NCBI GenBank assembly: GCA_947629875.1
Contig: CANRFK010000037.1
Location: 1-11,354 of the forward strand
DNA from: an uncultured Clostridia bacterium
GTDB taxonomy: Bacteria; Bacillota; Clostridia; Christensenellales; Borkfalkiaceae
DNA: 11,354 nt
Direction of reading: 5' to 3'
In this document: piece after piece, positions 1 to 6,372 of the stretch
Layout of the letters: each line of letters opens with the position of its first letter
Numbering within the stretch: position 1 is the first letter of the stretch
The notes under the pieces: model-generated
Told to the model about the DNA's origin: nothing
Database searches by the model: none
The model's input: the letters and a program-made list of their open reading frames with translations, nothing else
Program-made: the position numbers and the translations under genes

Positions 1-473
1 GGCACCTCGATGGCGGCGATCGTGCAGTCCGCCCCCGTCGCCTTGTGGGCGCGGAGCATCTCGGCGTAGTTCATCTTATAGATGTGGTCGCCCGAGAGGA
101 TGAGCACATAGTCGGGATCATACCGCTTCATGAACGACATGTTCTGATAGATGGCGTTCGCCGTGCCCTCGAACCACGAGGACTTCTTCTTCGCCTGATA
201 GGGCGAGAGAATGTGCACGCCGCCGAACGCGCGGTCTAAATCCCACGGCTGGCCGTTTCCGATATATTCGTTGAGCTCGAGCGGTTCGTACTGCGTGAGC
301 ACGCCCACCGTGTCGATGCCCGAATTGATGCAGTTGGAGAGCGGGAAATCGATGATCCGATATTTCGCGCCGAAGGCGACTGCAGGTTTTGCAATGTTGT
401 TGGTGAGGGCGTAGAGCCGTGAGCCCTGTCCGCCCGCCAAGAGCATTGCAACGCATTCTTTCTTTCTCAACAT
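1..473 (-). CDS. glgC: Glucose-1-phosphate adenylyltransferase (ADP-glucose pyrophosphorylase), N-terminal 157 residues, cut by window edge
   Basis: By family, makes ADP-glucose from glucose-1-phosphate and ATP, the committed step of bacterial glycogen synthesis in the cytoplasm. Seen: the nucleotidyltransferase signature GGQGSRL (residues 14-20), the block KPAVAFGAKYRIIDFPLSN (29-47), WFEGTANAIYQN (100-111) and the metal-binding stretch SGDHIYKMNY (127-136, with D129). The ATG at 473 is preceded by a G-rich ribosome site (GGGGGG, about 8 bases upstream). A second ATG at codon 10 would remove the beta strand leading into the GG motif, so the first is preferred. It starts 31 bases after the glgB stop with no terminator between, so both genes probably share the glgB promoter. 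The C-terminal part, with the left-handed beta-helix, lies outside the window. In Clostridia a glgD partner often follows; that cannot be seen here. Confidence 0.95.
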   Translation of the reverse strand, partial: MLRKKECVAMLLAGGQGSRLYALTNNIAKPAVAFGAKYRIIDFPLSNCINSGIDTVGVLTQYEPLELNEYIGNGQPWDLDRAFGGVHILSPYQAKKKSSWFEGTANAIYQNMSFMKRYDPDYVLILSGDHIYKMNYAEMLRAHKATGADCTIAAIEV

Positions 474-504
474 ACCAAAATACCCCCCGTATTTAAGGTC
501 AAAT

Positions 505-2442
505 TTATTTTGCCTTTGCAGGCTTTTGTGCATCGGGACGGCGCACGAGATAGAGCGCCGTAAATTTGGGAACGGCGATGGGCAGCGAGTACGGCTTGCC
601 GTGGCTCGGACGCTTGACCGCCGTAACCGTCTTTTTCGTGAGCTTGCCCTCCCCGCCGAATTTCTTATCGTCCGTGCAGAACACAATTTTGTATTGCCCG
701 CGCTTGTCTACGCCGAGAAGGTAGTCCGTCGCATCGACGCCCGAAAAACTTACGAGCGCGATGACTTCGCCTCCCGTCTTGTCCCTTCGGATGAAGGAGA
801 CGATGTTGCGGTCGGCGTCGTCGACGGCGAGCCACTCAAAGCCGTCCCAGCTATCCTCGATCTCATAGAGTGCGGGCGTCTCTTTATAGAACTCGTTGAG
901 CGCCTTCACGAAGACGGAGAGTTTGCCGTGCATTTCGTAGGTATCGCGCAGGAAAAATTCGAGGCCTTCGCGGTAGTCCCACTCCTTGAACTGCCCGAAT
1001 TCATACCCCATGAAATTGAGCTTCTTACCGGGGTGCGCCATCTGATAGGCCAAAAAGGCGCGCACACCCGCGAATTTCTCCGCATATTCGCCCGGCATTT
1101 TGTTGATGAGCGATCCCTTCCCGTACACCACCTCGTCGTGCGAAATGGGCAAAACGTAATTTTCCGAAAAGGCGTACATCATGGAGAACGTGAGTTTGTT
1201 GTGGCTGCCCATGCGAAAGTACGGGTCGAGGGTGAGGTAGGAGAGCATGTCGTTCATCCAGCCCATGTTCCACTTGAAATTGAACCCGAGGCCGCCAACC
1301 GAGCCCGGCTTCGTGACGCCCCCCCACGCCGTACTCTCCTCCGCGATCATGAGGGCGTGCGGGAAGCGCAAAAATACCGCCTCATTCAGTTTGCGCAAAA
1401 AGGCGATGGCTTCGAGATTTTTATTTTCGCCGTAGATGTTGGGCACCCATTCGCCCGAACGCTTGTCGTAATCGAGATAGAGCATGGAGGCGACAGCGTC
1501 GACGCGGAGCCCGTCGATGTGGAATTTATCGAAGAAGAAGCACGCGCCCGAGATGAGGAAGGAAAGAACTTCGTCCCGCCCGTAATCGAAGCGGCGGGTG
1601 CCCCAGCTCTTGTGCTCCATCCTGTCCCACTGGCTGCTCTCGTAGAGCGGCTGGCCGTCAAATTCATAGAGGCCGTGCGCGTCCTTGGGGAAGTGCGCGG
1701 GCACCCAATCGACGATGACCCCGATGCCCGCCTTGTGGAACGCATCGACGAGATACATAAAATCTTTGGGCGTGCCGAGGCGGGAAGTGACCGCAAAATA
1801 GCCCGTCACCTGATATCCCCACGAGCCCTCGTAGGGATATTCCGTCACGGGCATAAATTCAACGTGTGTATAGCCCATCTCCTTCACATAGGAGACAAGT
1901 TCGTTTGCAAGATCTCTGTACGAGAGGAAATTTCCGTCCGCATGGCGCTTCCACGAGAGGAGATTTACCTCGTAGATGTTCATGGGAGAAGTGAACGGAT
2001 CGCGGGAGCAGAGCTTTTTGCGATAGTCGCCGTCGCTCCACGCATAGCCTTCGAGGTCGTAGAGTTTGGAGGCTGTTGCGGGCGGCGTTTCGGTGTGGAA
2101 GCCAACGGGATCGGCCTTCATGAGTTTTCTGCCGTCCTGCGCGGTGATACAATATTTATAGACGTCGTACTCTTTGAGCCCCGCGATGAAGAGCTCGAAA
2201 CTCTCACCGTCAATCATGCGCTCCATGAGGTTGGCGCAATCGTTCCAGCCGTTGAAATCGCCGACGACGGAGACGGACTTTGCGTGCGGCGCCCAGACGC
2301 GAAACACATATCCCTTTTCGCCTTCGCGCTCTTCGGGATGCGCACCGTACGTTTCATAGATCCTATCGTTCTTGCCGTGATGAAAAAGATGAAGCGGGAA
2401 ATCGGTATAATTTGCGTTCTCTTCGTTCATCGTCTTCTGCAT
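505..2442 (-). CDS. glgB: 1,4-alpha-glucan branching enzyme (GH13)
   Basis: By family, cuts alpha-1,4-glucan chains and rejoins them as alpha-1,6 branches during glycogen synthesis. Seen in 645 residues: an N-terminal CBM48-type beta domain (about 43-130; VFRVWAPHAKSVSVVGDFNGWN), then the GH13 barrel with region I DWVPAHF (245-251), region II GLRVDAV with the nucleophile D315, region III MIAEEST with acid/base E368, and region IV LPISHDEVVYGKGS with D436. All three catalytic acids are present. A C-terminal all-beta domain follows, and the protein ends in a Lys/Ala tail. Length is normal for the short-N-terminus GlgB type. The ATG at 2442 has AAAGGAG five bases upstream. First gene of an operon with glgC; a near-consensus promoter lies about 70 bases upstream. 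A trehalose-related GH13 enzyme is the main alternative, but the SHDEVVYGKGS block is typical of branching enzymes. Confidence 0.97.
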   Translation of the reverse strand: MQKTMNEENANYTDFPLHLFHHGKNDRIYETYGAHPEEREGEKGYVFRVWAPHAKSVSVVGDFNGWNDCANLMERMIDGESFELFIAGLKEYDVYKYCITAQDGRKLMKADPVGFHTETPPATASKLYDLEGYAWSDGDYRKKLCSRDPFTSPMNIYEVNLLSWKRHADGNFLSYRDLANELVSYVKEMGYTHVEFMPVTEYPYEGSWGYQVTGYFAVTSRLGTPKDFMYLVDAFHKAGIGVIVDWVPAHFPKDAHGLYEFDGQPLYESSQWDRMEHKSWGTRRFDYGRDEVLSFLISGACFFFDKFHIDGLRVDAVASMLYLDYDKRSGEWVPNIYGENKNLEAIAFLRKLNEAVFLRFPHALMIAEESTAWGGVTKPGSVGGLGFNFKWNMGWMNDMLSYLTLDPYFRMGSHNKLTFSMMYAFSENYVLPISHDEVVYGKGSLINKMPGEYAEKFAGVRAFLAYQMAHPGKKLNFMGYEFGQFKEWDYREGLEFFLRDTYEMHGKLSVFVKALNEFYKETPALYEIEDSWDGFEWLAVDDADRNIVSFIRRDKTGGEVIALVSFSGVDATDYLLGVDKRGQYKIVFCTDDKKFGGEGKLTKKTVTAVKRPSHGKPYSLPIAVPKFTALYLVRRPDAQKPAKAK

Positions 2443-2513
2443 GCGAGCTCCTTTCCGCCGACCGTTTTTCCCTTGCGGCGCGCTTGATTTGCGTACCCCT
2501 GTACACCGAGTAT

Positions 2514-2542
2514 ATTATACTATATTTTGACGCTACTTTCAA
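2514..2542 (-). promoter_or_regulatory. Housekeeping-type promoter of glgB-glgC
   Basis: Read on the minus strand: -35 TTGAAA (2537-2542), a 17-base spacer, and a perfect -10 TATAAT (2514-2519). This predicts a start near 2507 and a leader of about 65 bases before glgB. The leader begins with a small inverted repeat, GTAC-CCCT-GTAC (2494-2505), which could be an operator or chance. Confidence 0.8.
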
Positions 2543-2614
2543 TACCAAAATTGAATTTTTTGTACGCTTTTTTGCAAAAAATTTCCGAGGCATTTTTATA
2601 AAAATTTTCCTCTG

Positions 2615-2688
2615 AAAGCCCTCCGCCGTGCGTCGCGCTGCCGCCGCTCTTGCGGCAGCCGCGCTCCGCACGGCAGAGGGCTTTTTTT
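2615..2688 (+). terminator. Long GC-rich hairpin with T7 tail, orphan terminator-like element
   Basis: An almost perfect inverted repeat of about 70 bases. Outer arms AAAGCCCTC / GAGGGCTTT and GCCGTGCG / CGCACGGC, inner arm CTGCCGC / GCGGCAG, loop about 2644-2649, with a small asymmetric bulge. On the plus strand it is followed directly by seven T (2682-2688); on the minus strand the tail is T-poor. No plus-strand gene lies upstream, since glgB is on the minus strand, so what it terminates is unclear. It may instead be a repeat element. Confidence 0.6.
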
Positions 2689-2817
2689 GCTTGGCGCGCG
2701 GTCTTGCCACGCTCTTTTTCTCTTCTCAATTGTATTGTACCACCGGATTTTCGGCGGCATGCGGGGTATGTGCCAAATTTTTTTGAAAAATGCGAAAAAA
2801 TTTTTTGGGGAAGATAC

Positions 2818-2865
2818 ACTACTTCGTCGCTACGCTCCTCGTGCCGCGCTTGGTAGACGAATAGT
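2818..2865. repeat. Inverted repeat with 10-bp arms in intergenic spacer
   Basis: ACTACTTCGTC (2818-2828) can pair with GACGAATAGT (2856-2865) with one bulged base. It starts next to AAGATACACT (2811-2820), a 10-mer that recurs at 6169-6178 in the other repeat-rich spacer. Probably part of a dispersed intergenic repeat; no coding signal is seen. Confidence 0.45.
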
Positions 2866-2880
2866 GCGCGCGGGGCGCCG

Positions 2881-2902
2881 CCCGTCCGCTTACGCGGACG
2901 GG
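2881..2902. repeat. Perfect 9-bp palindrome
   Basis: CCCGTCCGC-TTAC-GCGGACGGG: a perfect stem of nine GC-rich pairs with a 4-base loop and no T tract, so not a standard terminator. It directly precedes the 25-bp tandem repeat that starts at its last base. Confidence 0.6.
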
Positions 2903-2951
2903 CAAAGGGCTCGGTATGAGGGACAAGCAAAGGGCGCGGCATAAGGAACAA
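2902..2951. repeat. 25-bp tandem direct repeat, two units
   Basis: Units 2902-2926 and 2927-2951 are exactly adjacent and match at 21 of 25 positions; both begin GCAAAGGGC and end ACAA. The first unit contains TCGGTATGAGGG, which recurs exactly at 6187-6198 in the csp-spoVG spacer. Four substitutions between the units suggest an old duplication. Confidence 0.7.
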
Positions 2952-2960
2952 GGAGTGGCA

Positions 2961-3010
2961 GACACCTCATCCGTCACTACGTGACACCTTCCCCTCAAGG
3001 GGAAGGCAAG
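2961..3010. repeat. Dispersed palindromic repeat, copy A
   Basis: A 50-base element with three parts: GACACC at one end, an inner hairpin GTCAC-TAC-GTGAC (2973-2985), and a palindrome CCCCTCAAGGGG (2991-3002) followed by AAGGCAAG. It shares its ends and the second palindrome with copy B at 6119-6170, while the inner hairpin has a different sequence of similar shape. It lies just beyond the ilvC terminator. I recall similar short repeats from many Clostridia genomes, but this was not checked. Confidence 0.65.
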
Positions 3011-3017
3011 AAAGAGA

Positions 3018-3045
3018 AAAGCGGCGGAAGTGTAGCCGCCGCTTT
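3018..3045 (-). terminator. Rho-independent terminator of ilvC
   Basis: The stem AAAGCGGCGG / CCGCCGCTTT (10 bp, 8-base loop), read on the minus strand, is followed by TTTTCTCTTTCTT. It lies about 91 bases after the ilvC stop, which leaves a short untranslated tail in which I see nothing else. Confidence 0.8.
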
Positions 3046-3136
3046 ACACGATTTTTGTTTTGAAATGACATTCCGTTTGTTGGGTTTGGAAATGGCGCCT
3101 CAAAAATTTGGTTTTTGGGTGATAACTCTTCGCAAA

Positions 3137-4186
3137 TTACTTGGTTTCGCTGTACTTATCCTCGGCGTTCCAAGCGTAGAGTTTGCGAAGCTCGGCGCCC
3201 ACTTTTTCGAGCGGATGGTTGGCCTCGCGCTCGCGGCAGGCGATGAAGTGCGCTCTTCCGCCGCTCTTATTCTCCGAGATCCACTTGGAGGCAAACGTGC
3301 CGTCCTGAATCTCTTCGAGCACCTTCTTCATCTCCTTCTTGGTCTCGTCGGTGACGATGCGCTTGCCCGTCTCATAGTCGCCGAACTCCGCCGTATCCGA
3401 CACGGAATAGCGCATCTTCTTGAAGCCGCCGTCGTAGATGAGATCGACGATGAGCTTCATCTCGTGGATGCACTCGAAGTAGGCGTTGCGGGGATCGTAG
3501 CCCGCCTCGACGAGCGTCTCGAAGCCCGCCTTCATGAGCGCGGTGACGCCGCCGCAGAGAACGGCCTGCTCGCCGAAGAGGTCGGTCTCCGTTTCGCATT
3601 GGAAGGTCGTCTCGAGAACCCCTGCGCGGGCGCCGCCGATGCCGAGCGCGTAGGCGAGAGCCACGTCGAAGGTATCGCCCGAGGGATCCTGATAGACGGC
3701 GACGAGGTCGGGCACGCCGTGCCCTTCCAGATATTCGCTGCGCACCGTGTGGCCGGGACCCTTGGGCGCGATCATGAATACGTTGACATCCGCGGGCGGG
3801 ACGATCTGCTTATAGTGAATGTTGAAGCCGTGCGCGAACGCGAGGTATTTGCCCGCTTTCAGGACGGGCGCGACGCTCTCGCGGTAGATATCCGCCATCT
3901 TTTCGTCGGGCGTGAGCATCATGATGATATCCGCCTTCTCCGCCGCTTCCTTGACGGGAAGCACCTCAAAGCCCGCCTCCTTGGCGATGGCGTAACTTCT
4001 GCCGTCCTTCCTCAAGCCTATGATGACCTTGACGCCGCTATCGCGCAGGTTGAGCGCGTGGGCATGTCCCTGACTTCCGAAGCCGATAACGGCGACCGTC
4101 TTGCCCTTCAACAATGTTAAGTCGCAGTCCTCCTCGTGGAAGATGCGCGCCTCCTCCGTGGCGGGATCGTAAATTTTGCGTGCCAT
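3137..4186 (-). CDS. ilvC: Ketol-acid reductoisomerase (class I)
   Basis: By family, second step of valine, isoleucine and leucine synthesis: Mg-dependent alkyl shift and NAD(P)H reduction of acetolactate or acetohydroxybutyrate. Seen in 349 residues: Rossmann domain with GFGSQG (35-40), FAHGFNIHY with H119, PKGPGH with K142, then the helical C-terminal domain with metal/substrate residues D202 and E206 (ETDLFGEQ), E238 and E242 (FECIHEMK) and S263. The cofactor loop LRKDGRSY (58-65) keeps an Arg and a Ser expected for NADPH use but has Asp-Gly where Gly-Ser is common, so cofactor preference is uncertain. The C-terminal tail makes it slightly longer than the usual 330-340. The ATG at 4186 has GGAGG six bases upstream. 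It stands alone, not in an ilv/leu operon, with its own promoter and terminator. Confidence 0.97.
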   Translation of the reverse strand: MARKIYDPATEEARIFHEEDCDLTLLKGKTVAVIGFGSQGHAHALNLRDSGVKVIIGLRKDGRSYAIAKEAGFEVLPVKEAAEKADIIMMLTPDEKMADIYRESVAPVLKAGKYLAFAHGFNIHYKQIVPPADVNVFMIAPKGPGHTVRSEYLEGHGVPDLVAVYQDPSGDTFDVALAYALGIGGARAGVLETTFQCETETDLFGEQAVLCGGVTALMKAGFETLVEAGYDPRNAYFECIHEMKLIVDLIYDGGFKKMRYSVSDTAEFGDYETGKRIVTDETKKEMKKVLEEIQDGTFASKWISENKSGGRAHFIACREREANHPLEKVGAELRKLYAWNAEDKYSETK

Positions 4187-4215
4187 ACTATGCCTCCAAA
4201 CTGATCTTTTTTCAT

Positions 4216-4244
4216 ATTATAGTACGCGCGCGGAATTCCGTCAA
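4216..4244 (-). promoter_or_regulatory. Promoter of ilvC
   Basis: Minus strand: -35 TTGACG (4239-4244), a 17-base spacer, -10 TATAAT (4216-4221). The start would fall near 4209, leaving a leader of only about 20 bases, too short for a T-box or an attenuator. Upstream of the -35, an 11-base direct repeat (10 of 11 matching) occurs at 4251-4261 and 4292-4302. Confidence 0.85.
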
Positions 4245-4319
4245 GCAACGAACGCATAAATTTGTAAAAATTTTTGATTTGCGCATGCTGAAACGTATAA
4301 ATGCGGAATGTGCGCCGAT

Positions 4320-5660
4320 TTATCCGTCTGCGCTCCCGCTCTCTGTGAGCCCGCGCATGACATCGTAGATGTTGCCCGCGCCGAGGGCGAGCACCATGTC
4401 CCCCTCCCCGATGTCCTTTTTGAGGCGGCGCAGGAGCTGTTCGGGCGTCTGCGAATACCGCGCCCCTGCGATGCGCCCCGCAAGCGCGACGGCGCTCCCC
4501 GCGGGATCGAAGGGTTCGCGGGCGGCGTACGTCTTGTAGATGATGGGATTTTCCGCCGTGCGGAGCGCCTGAACGAAGCCCTCCATGAGGTCGCGCGTGC
4601 GGGTGTAGGTGTGGGGCTGAAAGACGACGCGGACGGCGCCCTCCGAGAGCCTGCGGGCAGTCTCGAGCGTGGCGGCGATCTCGCGCGGGTGGTGGGCGTA
4701 GTCGCAGACGACGGGCGCACCGCACAGCGTTCCCACAAGCTCGAAGCGGCGTTTGACGCCTTTGAAATTTTCCAGACCGCGGGCAATTTCCTCCGCCGTG
4801 AAGCCGTAGAGCCGCGCCGCACTGTATGCCGCGAGCGCGTTGTAGACGTGTACCTTTCCGACGACGGAGAGGCGCACGCGGATGACGGGGATGCCACGCT
4901 CGGTGACGGTGAACGAATATTTTTCCCCCACCGAACGGAAATTTTCGGCGCGGATGTCGCCCGCATACAGCCCGAAGGAGAGCGCGTGCGGAATTTTACG
5001 CGCCACGAGATCGTCTGCATTGACAATGACGCGCTGTGAATTTGCCGCAAAGGCGCGGTACGCCCCGGTGAGCTCCTCCTGCGAAAGATAGCAGTCGGTG
5101 TGATCCCTGTCGCAGTTGAGAATGACGGCGAGCTCGCTTCGCAGGGAGAGAAAACTGCGCTTGAACTCACACGCCTCGGTGATGAAGTAGTCCCCGCCCG
5201 TCGAGGTATAGTTGCCGAGCGCGAGGTCTTCCCCGCCGATGTGCGAGGTGAATGGGCGTTCGCCGCGGAGGAAGATGTGCGCGAGCATGCTGCTCGTCGT
5301 CGTCTTTCCGTGGCACCCCGCGACGGAGAGCACGTGCGGGAAGGAGGAGGCGACCATGCCGAGCAGTTCCGCCCGCCCGATGAGGCGCTTTTTTGCGTCG
5401 CGCGCGGCTTTGAGTTGGGGGTGTCCCTCCGCAATGGCGCCCGTGTAGACGACGGTCTCTTCCGTGATCTTCTCCCCGCTCCCGATGTGCACGGGGATGC
5501 CGCAGGCGCAAAGTTTGCTGGTAAGTTCGCTCCCGGTATCGTCGCTTCCGCGCACTTTGGCGCCCCGATCGTGCAAGAGACGGGCGAGCGCGCTCATGCT
5601 CACGCCGCCGATCCCGATAAAATAAAAGCCGCCGAATGTGGCGATTTCGTCGAAAAACAT
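4320..5660 (-). CDS. murC: UDP-N-acetylmuramate--L-alanine ligase
   Basis: By family, ATP-dependent addition of L-Ala to UDP-MurNAc, the first amino acid of the peptidoglycan stem peptide. Seen in 446 residues: N-terminal UDP-binding domain with GIGGVSMSALA (16-26), P-loop GCHGKTTTSS (115-124, K119), EACEFKRSFL (162-171), DRDHTD (184-189), the Arg segment GVKRRFE (301-307), CDYAHHPREI (319-328), FQPHTYTRT (347-355) and LGAGNIYDV (426-434). The P-loop has Cys where GTHGKTTT is usual, and EACE replaces EADE; I recall the latter from other Clostridia MurC proteins. The ATG at 5660 is the first possible start, since an in-frame TGA lies just upstream; its ribosome site is weak (GATGAAG). Divergent from spoVG. 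No clear terminator is seen before the ilvC promoter. Confidence 0.95.
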   Translation of the reverse strand: MFFDEIATFGGFYFIGIGGVSMSALARLLHDRGAKVRGSDDTGSELTSKLCACGIPVHIGSGEKITEETVVYTGAIAEGHPQLKAARDAKKRLIGRAELLGMVASSFPHVLSVAGCHGKTTTSSMLAHIFLRGERPFTSHIGGEDLALGNYTSTGGDYFITEACEFKRSFLSLRSELAVILNCDRDHTDCYLSQEELTGAYRAFAANSQRVIVNADDLVARKIPHALSFGLYAGDIRAENFRSVGEKYSFTVTERGIPVIRVRLSVVGKVHVYNALAAYSAARLYGFTAEEIARGLENFKGVKRRFELVGTLCGAPVVCDYAHHPREIAATLETARRLSEGAVRVVFQPHTYTRTRDLMEGFVQALRTAENPIIYKTYAAREPFDPAGSAVALAGRIAGARYSQTPEQLLRRLKKDIGEGDMVLALGAGNIYDVMRGLTESGSADG

Positions 5661-5794
5661 ACTTCATCGTACGCCGAAAACGCCGATTTTGTGAAATTTT
5701 ATGAAATTCTTACTAAAATTTTTAGAATTTTATTGAAATTTATATAAGAAAGTGATAATATAGTGAACAAGAAAGATACATAAGGAGGAGCGAC
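5661..5794. promoter_or_regulatory. Divergent AT-rich promoter region between murC and spoVG
   Basis: This spacer must start transcription of both genes. For spoVG (plus strand): TTGAAA at 5733-5738, then GATAAT at 5754-5759 (15-base spacing) or TAATAT at 5756-5761 (17-base spacing). The spoVG ribosome site AGGAGGAG is at 5783-5790. For murC no convincing promoter was found; TAAAAT near its start region is only a weak candidate. No clear sigma-H pattern of the kind known upstream of Bacillus subtilis spoVG is visible. The stretch 5693-5740 holds repeated and inverted A/T motifs. Confidence 0.5.
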
Positions 5795-6070
5795 ATGGAT
5801 ATTGGAGATGTACGTATTCGGGAAGTCCGCAATCCGGAAGGAAAGTTGCGCGCCGTTGCGTCTATCACGATTGACGGGTGCTTTGTCGTGCACGACATTA
5901 AAATCTTCGAGAAAGACGGGGCATATTTTATTGCAATGCCGAGCAGAAAGATATCGGACGGGACCTTTAAGGACGTTGCGCATCCGTTGAACAGTGAAAC
6001 GCGCGAACTGCTCCAGAACGCGATTTTGGAGAAGTACGCCGAATTCCGCGCACAGGCAAAAGAAGAATGA
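5795..6070 (+). CDS. spoVG: SpoVG family regulator
   Basis: A small RNA/DNA-binding global regulator; in Bacillus it affects asymmetric septation in sporulation, in Staphylococcus and Listeria virulence and wall functions. Seen in 91 residues: the typical N-terminus MDIGDVRIREV, then LRAVASITIDGCFVVHDIKI (18-37), FIAMPSRK (45-52), and DVAHPLNSETRELLQ (60-74). This matches the family along its whole length, and length is normal. The ATG at 5795 has AGGAGGAG four bases upstream. It is the only plus-strand gene here, with its own terminator at 6075-6100. The usual neighbours purR or yabJ and glmU are not beside it; instead murC is divergent and csp convergent. Its presence does not prove that the organism sporulates. 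Confidence 0.96.
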   Translation: MDIGDVRIREVRNPEGKLRAVASITIDGCFVVHDIKIFEKDGAYFIAMPSRKISDGTFKDVAHPLNSETRELLQNAILEKYAEFRAQAKEE

Positions 6071-6074
6071 GAGG

Positions 6075-6100
6075 CCGCCCGCTCTGCGGGCGGTTTTTTT
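6075..6100 (+). terminator. Rho-independent terminator of spoVG
   Basis: CCGCCCGC-TCT-GCGGGCGG (6075-6093), a perfect 8-bp GC stem, is followed by seven T. It starts four bases after the spoVG stop. Confidence 0.92.
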
Positions 6101-6118
6101 GAGAGGCTGTGGAGCAGT

Positions 6119-6170
6119 GACACCCCTTCACCGCCGCAAGCGGCGGAGCTACCCCTCAAGGGGGAGCCAA
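6119..6170. repeat. Dispersed palindromic repeat, copy B
   Basis: Same plan as copy A at 2961-3010: GACACC at the left end, a central hairpin (CCGCCGC-AA-GCGGCGG, 6131-6146), and CCCCTCAAGGGG (6152-6163) followed by GAGCCAAG. The ends and the second palindrome match copy A, but the central hairpin differs in sequence. It is followed at once by AAGATACACT (6169-6178), also found at 2811-2820. Confidence 0.65.
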
Positions 6171-6186
6171 GATACACTCCCTGCGG

Positions 6187-6233
6187 TCGGTATGAGGGTG
6201 CCCCCCTTTCCCCTCTCCCAAGGAGAGGGCAAG
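6187..6233. repeat. Repeat unit with 8-bp palindrome
   Basis: Begins with TCGGTATGAGGG (also at 2911-2922). The perfect hairpin CCCTCTCC-CAA-GGAGAGGG (6211-6229) is followed by CAAG. It is preceded by a C run and closely resembles 6373-6405, so it is one of at least two copies in this spacer. Confidence 0.55.
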
Positions 6234-6252
6234 ACGGACTTCGTTGGTCGGG

Positions 6253-6319
6253 ATTCTTCGGGGGGCTACGCCCCCACTCAGAATGACGCGTGAAACGAGG
6301 GCGGGTTCAGAATGACGCG
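6253..6319. repeat. Nested inverted repeat plus 13-bp direct repeat
   Basis: Outer arms ATTCT (6253-6257) and AGAAT (6280-6284) enclose GGGGGC-TAC-GCCCCC (6261-6275). TCAGAATGACGCG occurs at 6278-6290 and again at 6307-6319. I recall comparable ATTCTTCG...CAGAATGAC repeats from the spacers of many bacteria; copy number in this genome is unknown. Confidence 0.55.
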
Positions 6320-6372
6320 GGAGGAACGGGCGGGCGGACGCCGGAGAGACGGGCGAGTGTATAAGGAGCCCC

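Noticed and set aside
526..2487. A 653-codon open frame on the plus strand opposite glgB
   Set aside because: A mirror of glgB codon bias in GC-rich DNA: no ribosome site, no recognisable domain, and glgB has all its catalytic motifs.
2363..2951. Two minus-strand frames (2363-2710 and 2520-2951) across the glgB promoter and hairpin
   Set aside because: They read through the promoter, hairpin and repeats, giving low-complexity Ala/Arg/Lys peptides without ribosome sites.
2981..4120. A 379-codon open frame on the plus strand opposite ilvC
   Set aside because: Starts inside the palindromic repeat and runs antisense to a clear ilvC; the composition is that of a shadow frame with no family pattern.
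4187..4319. A T-box or other riboswitch before ilvC
   Set aside because: The promoter lies so close to the ilvC start that the leader is only about 20 bases.
5693..5760. A sigma-H promoter for spoVG
   Set aside because: AGAATTT resembles part of a -35, but no matching GAAT -10 occurs at the right distance.
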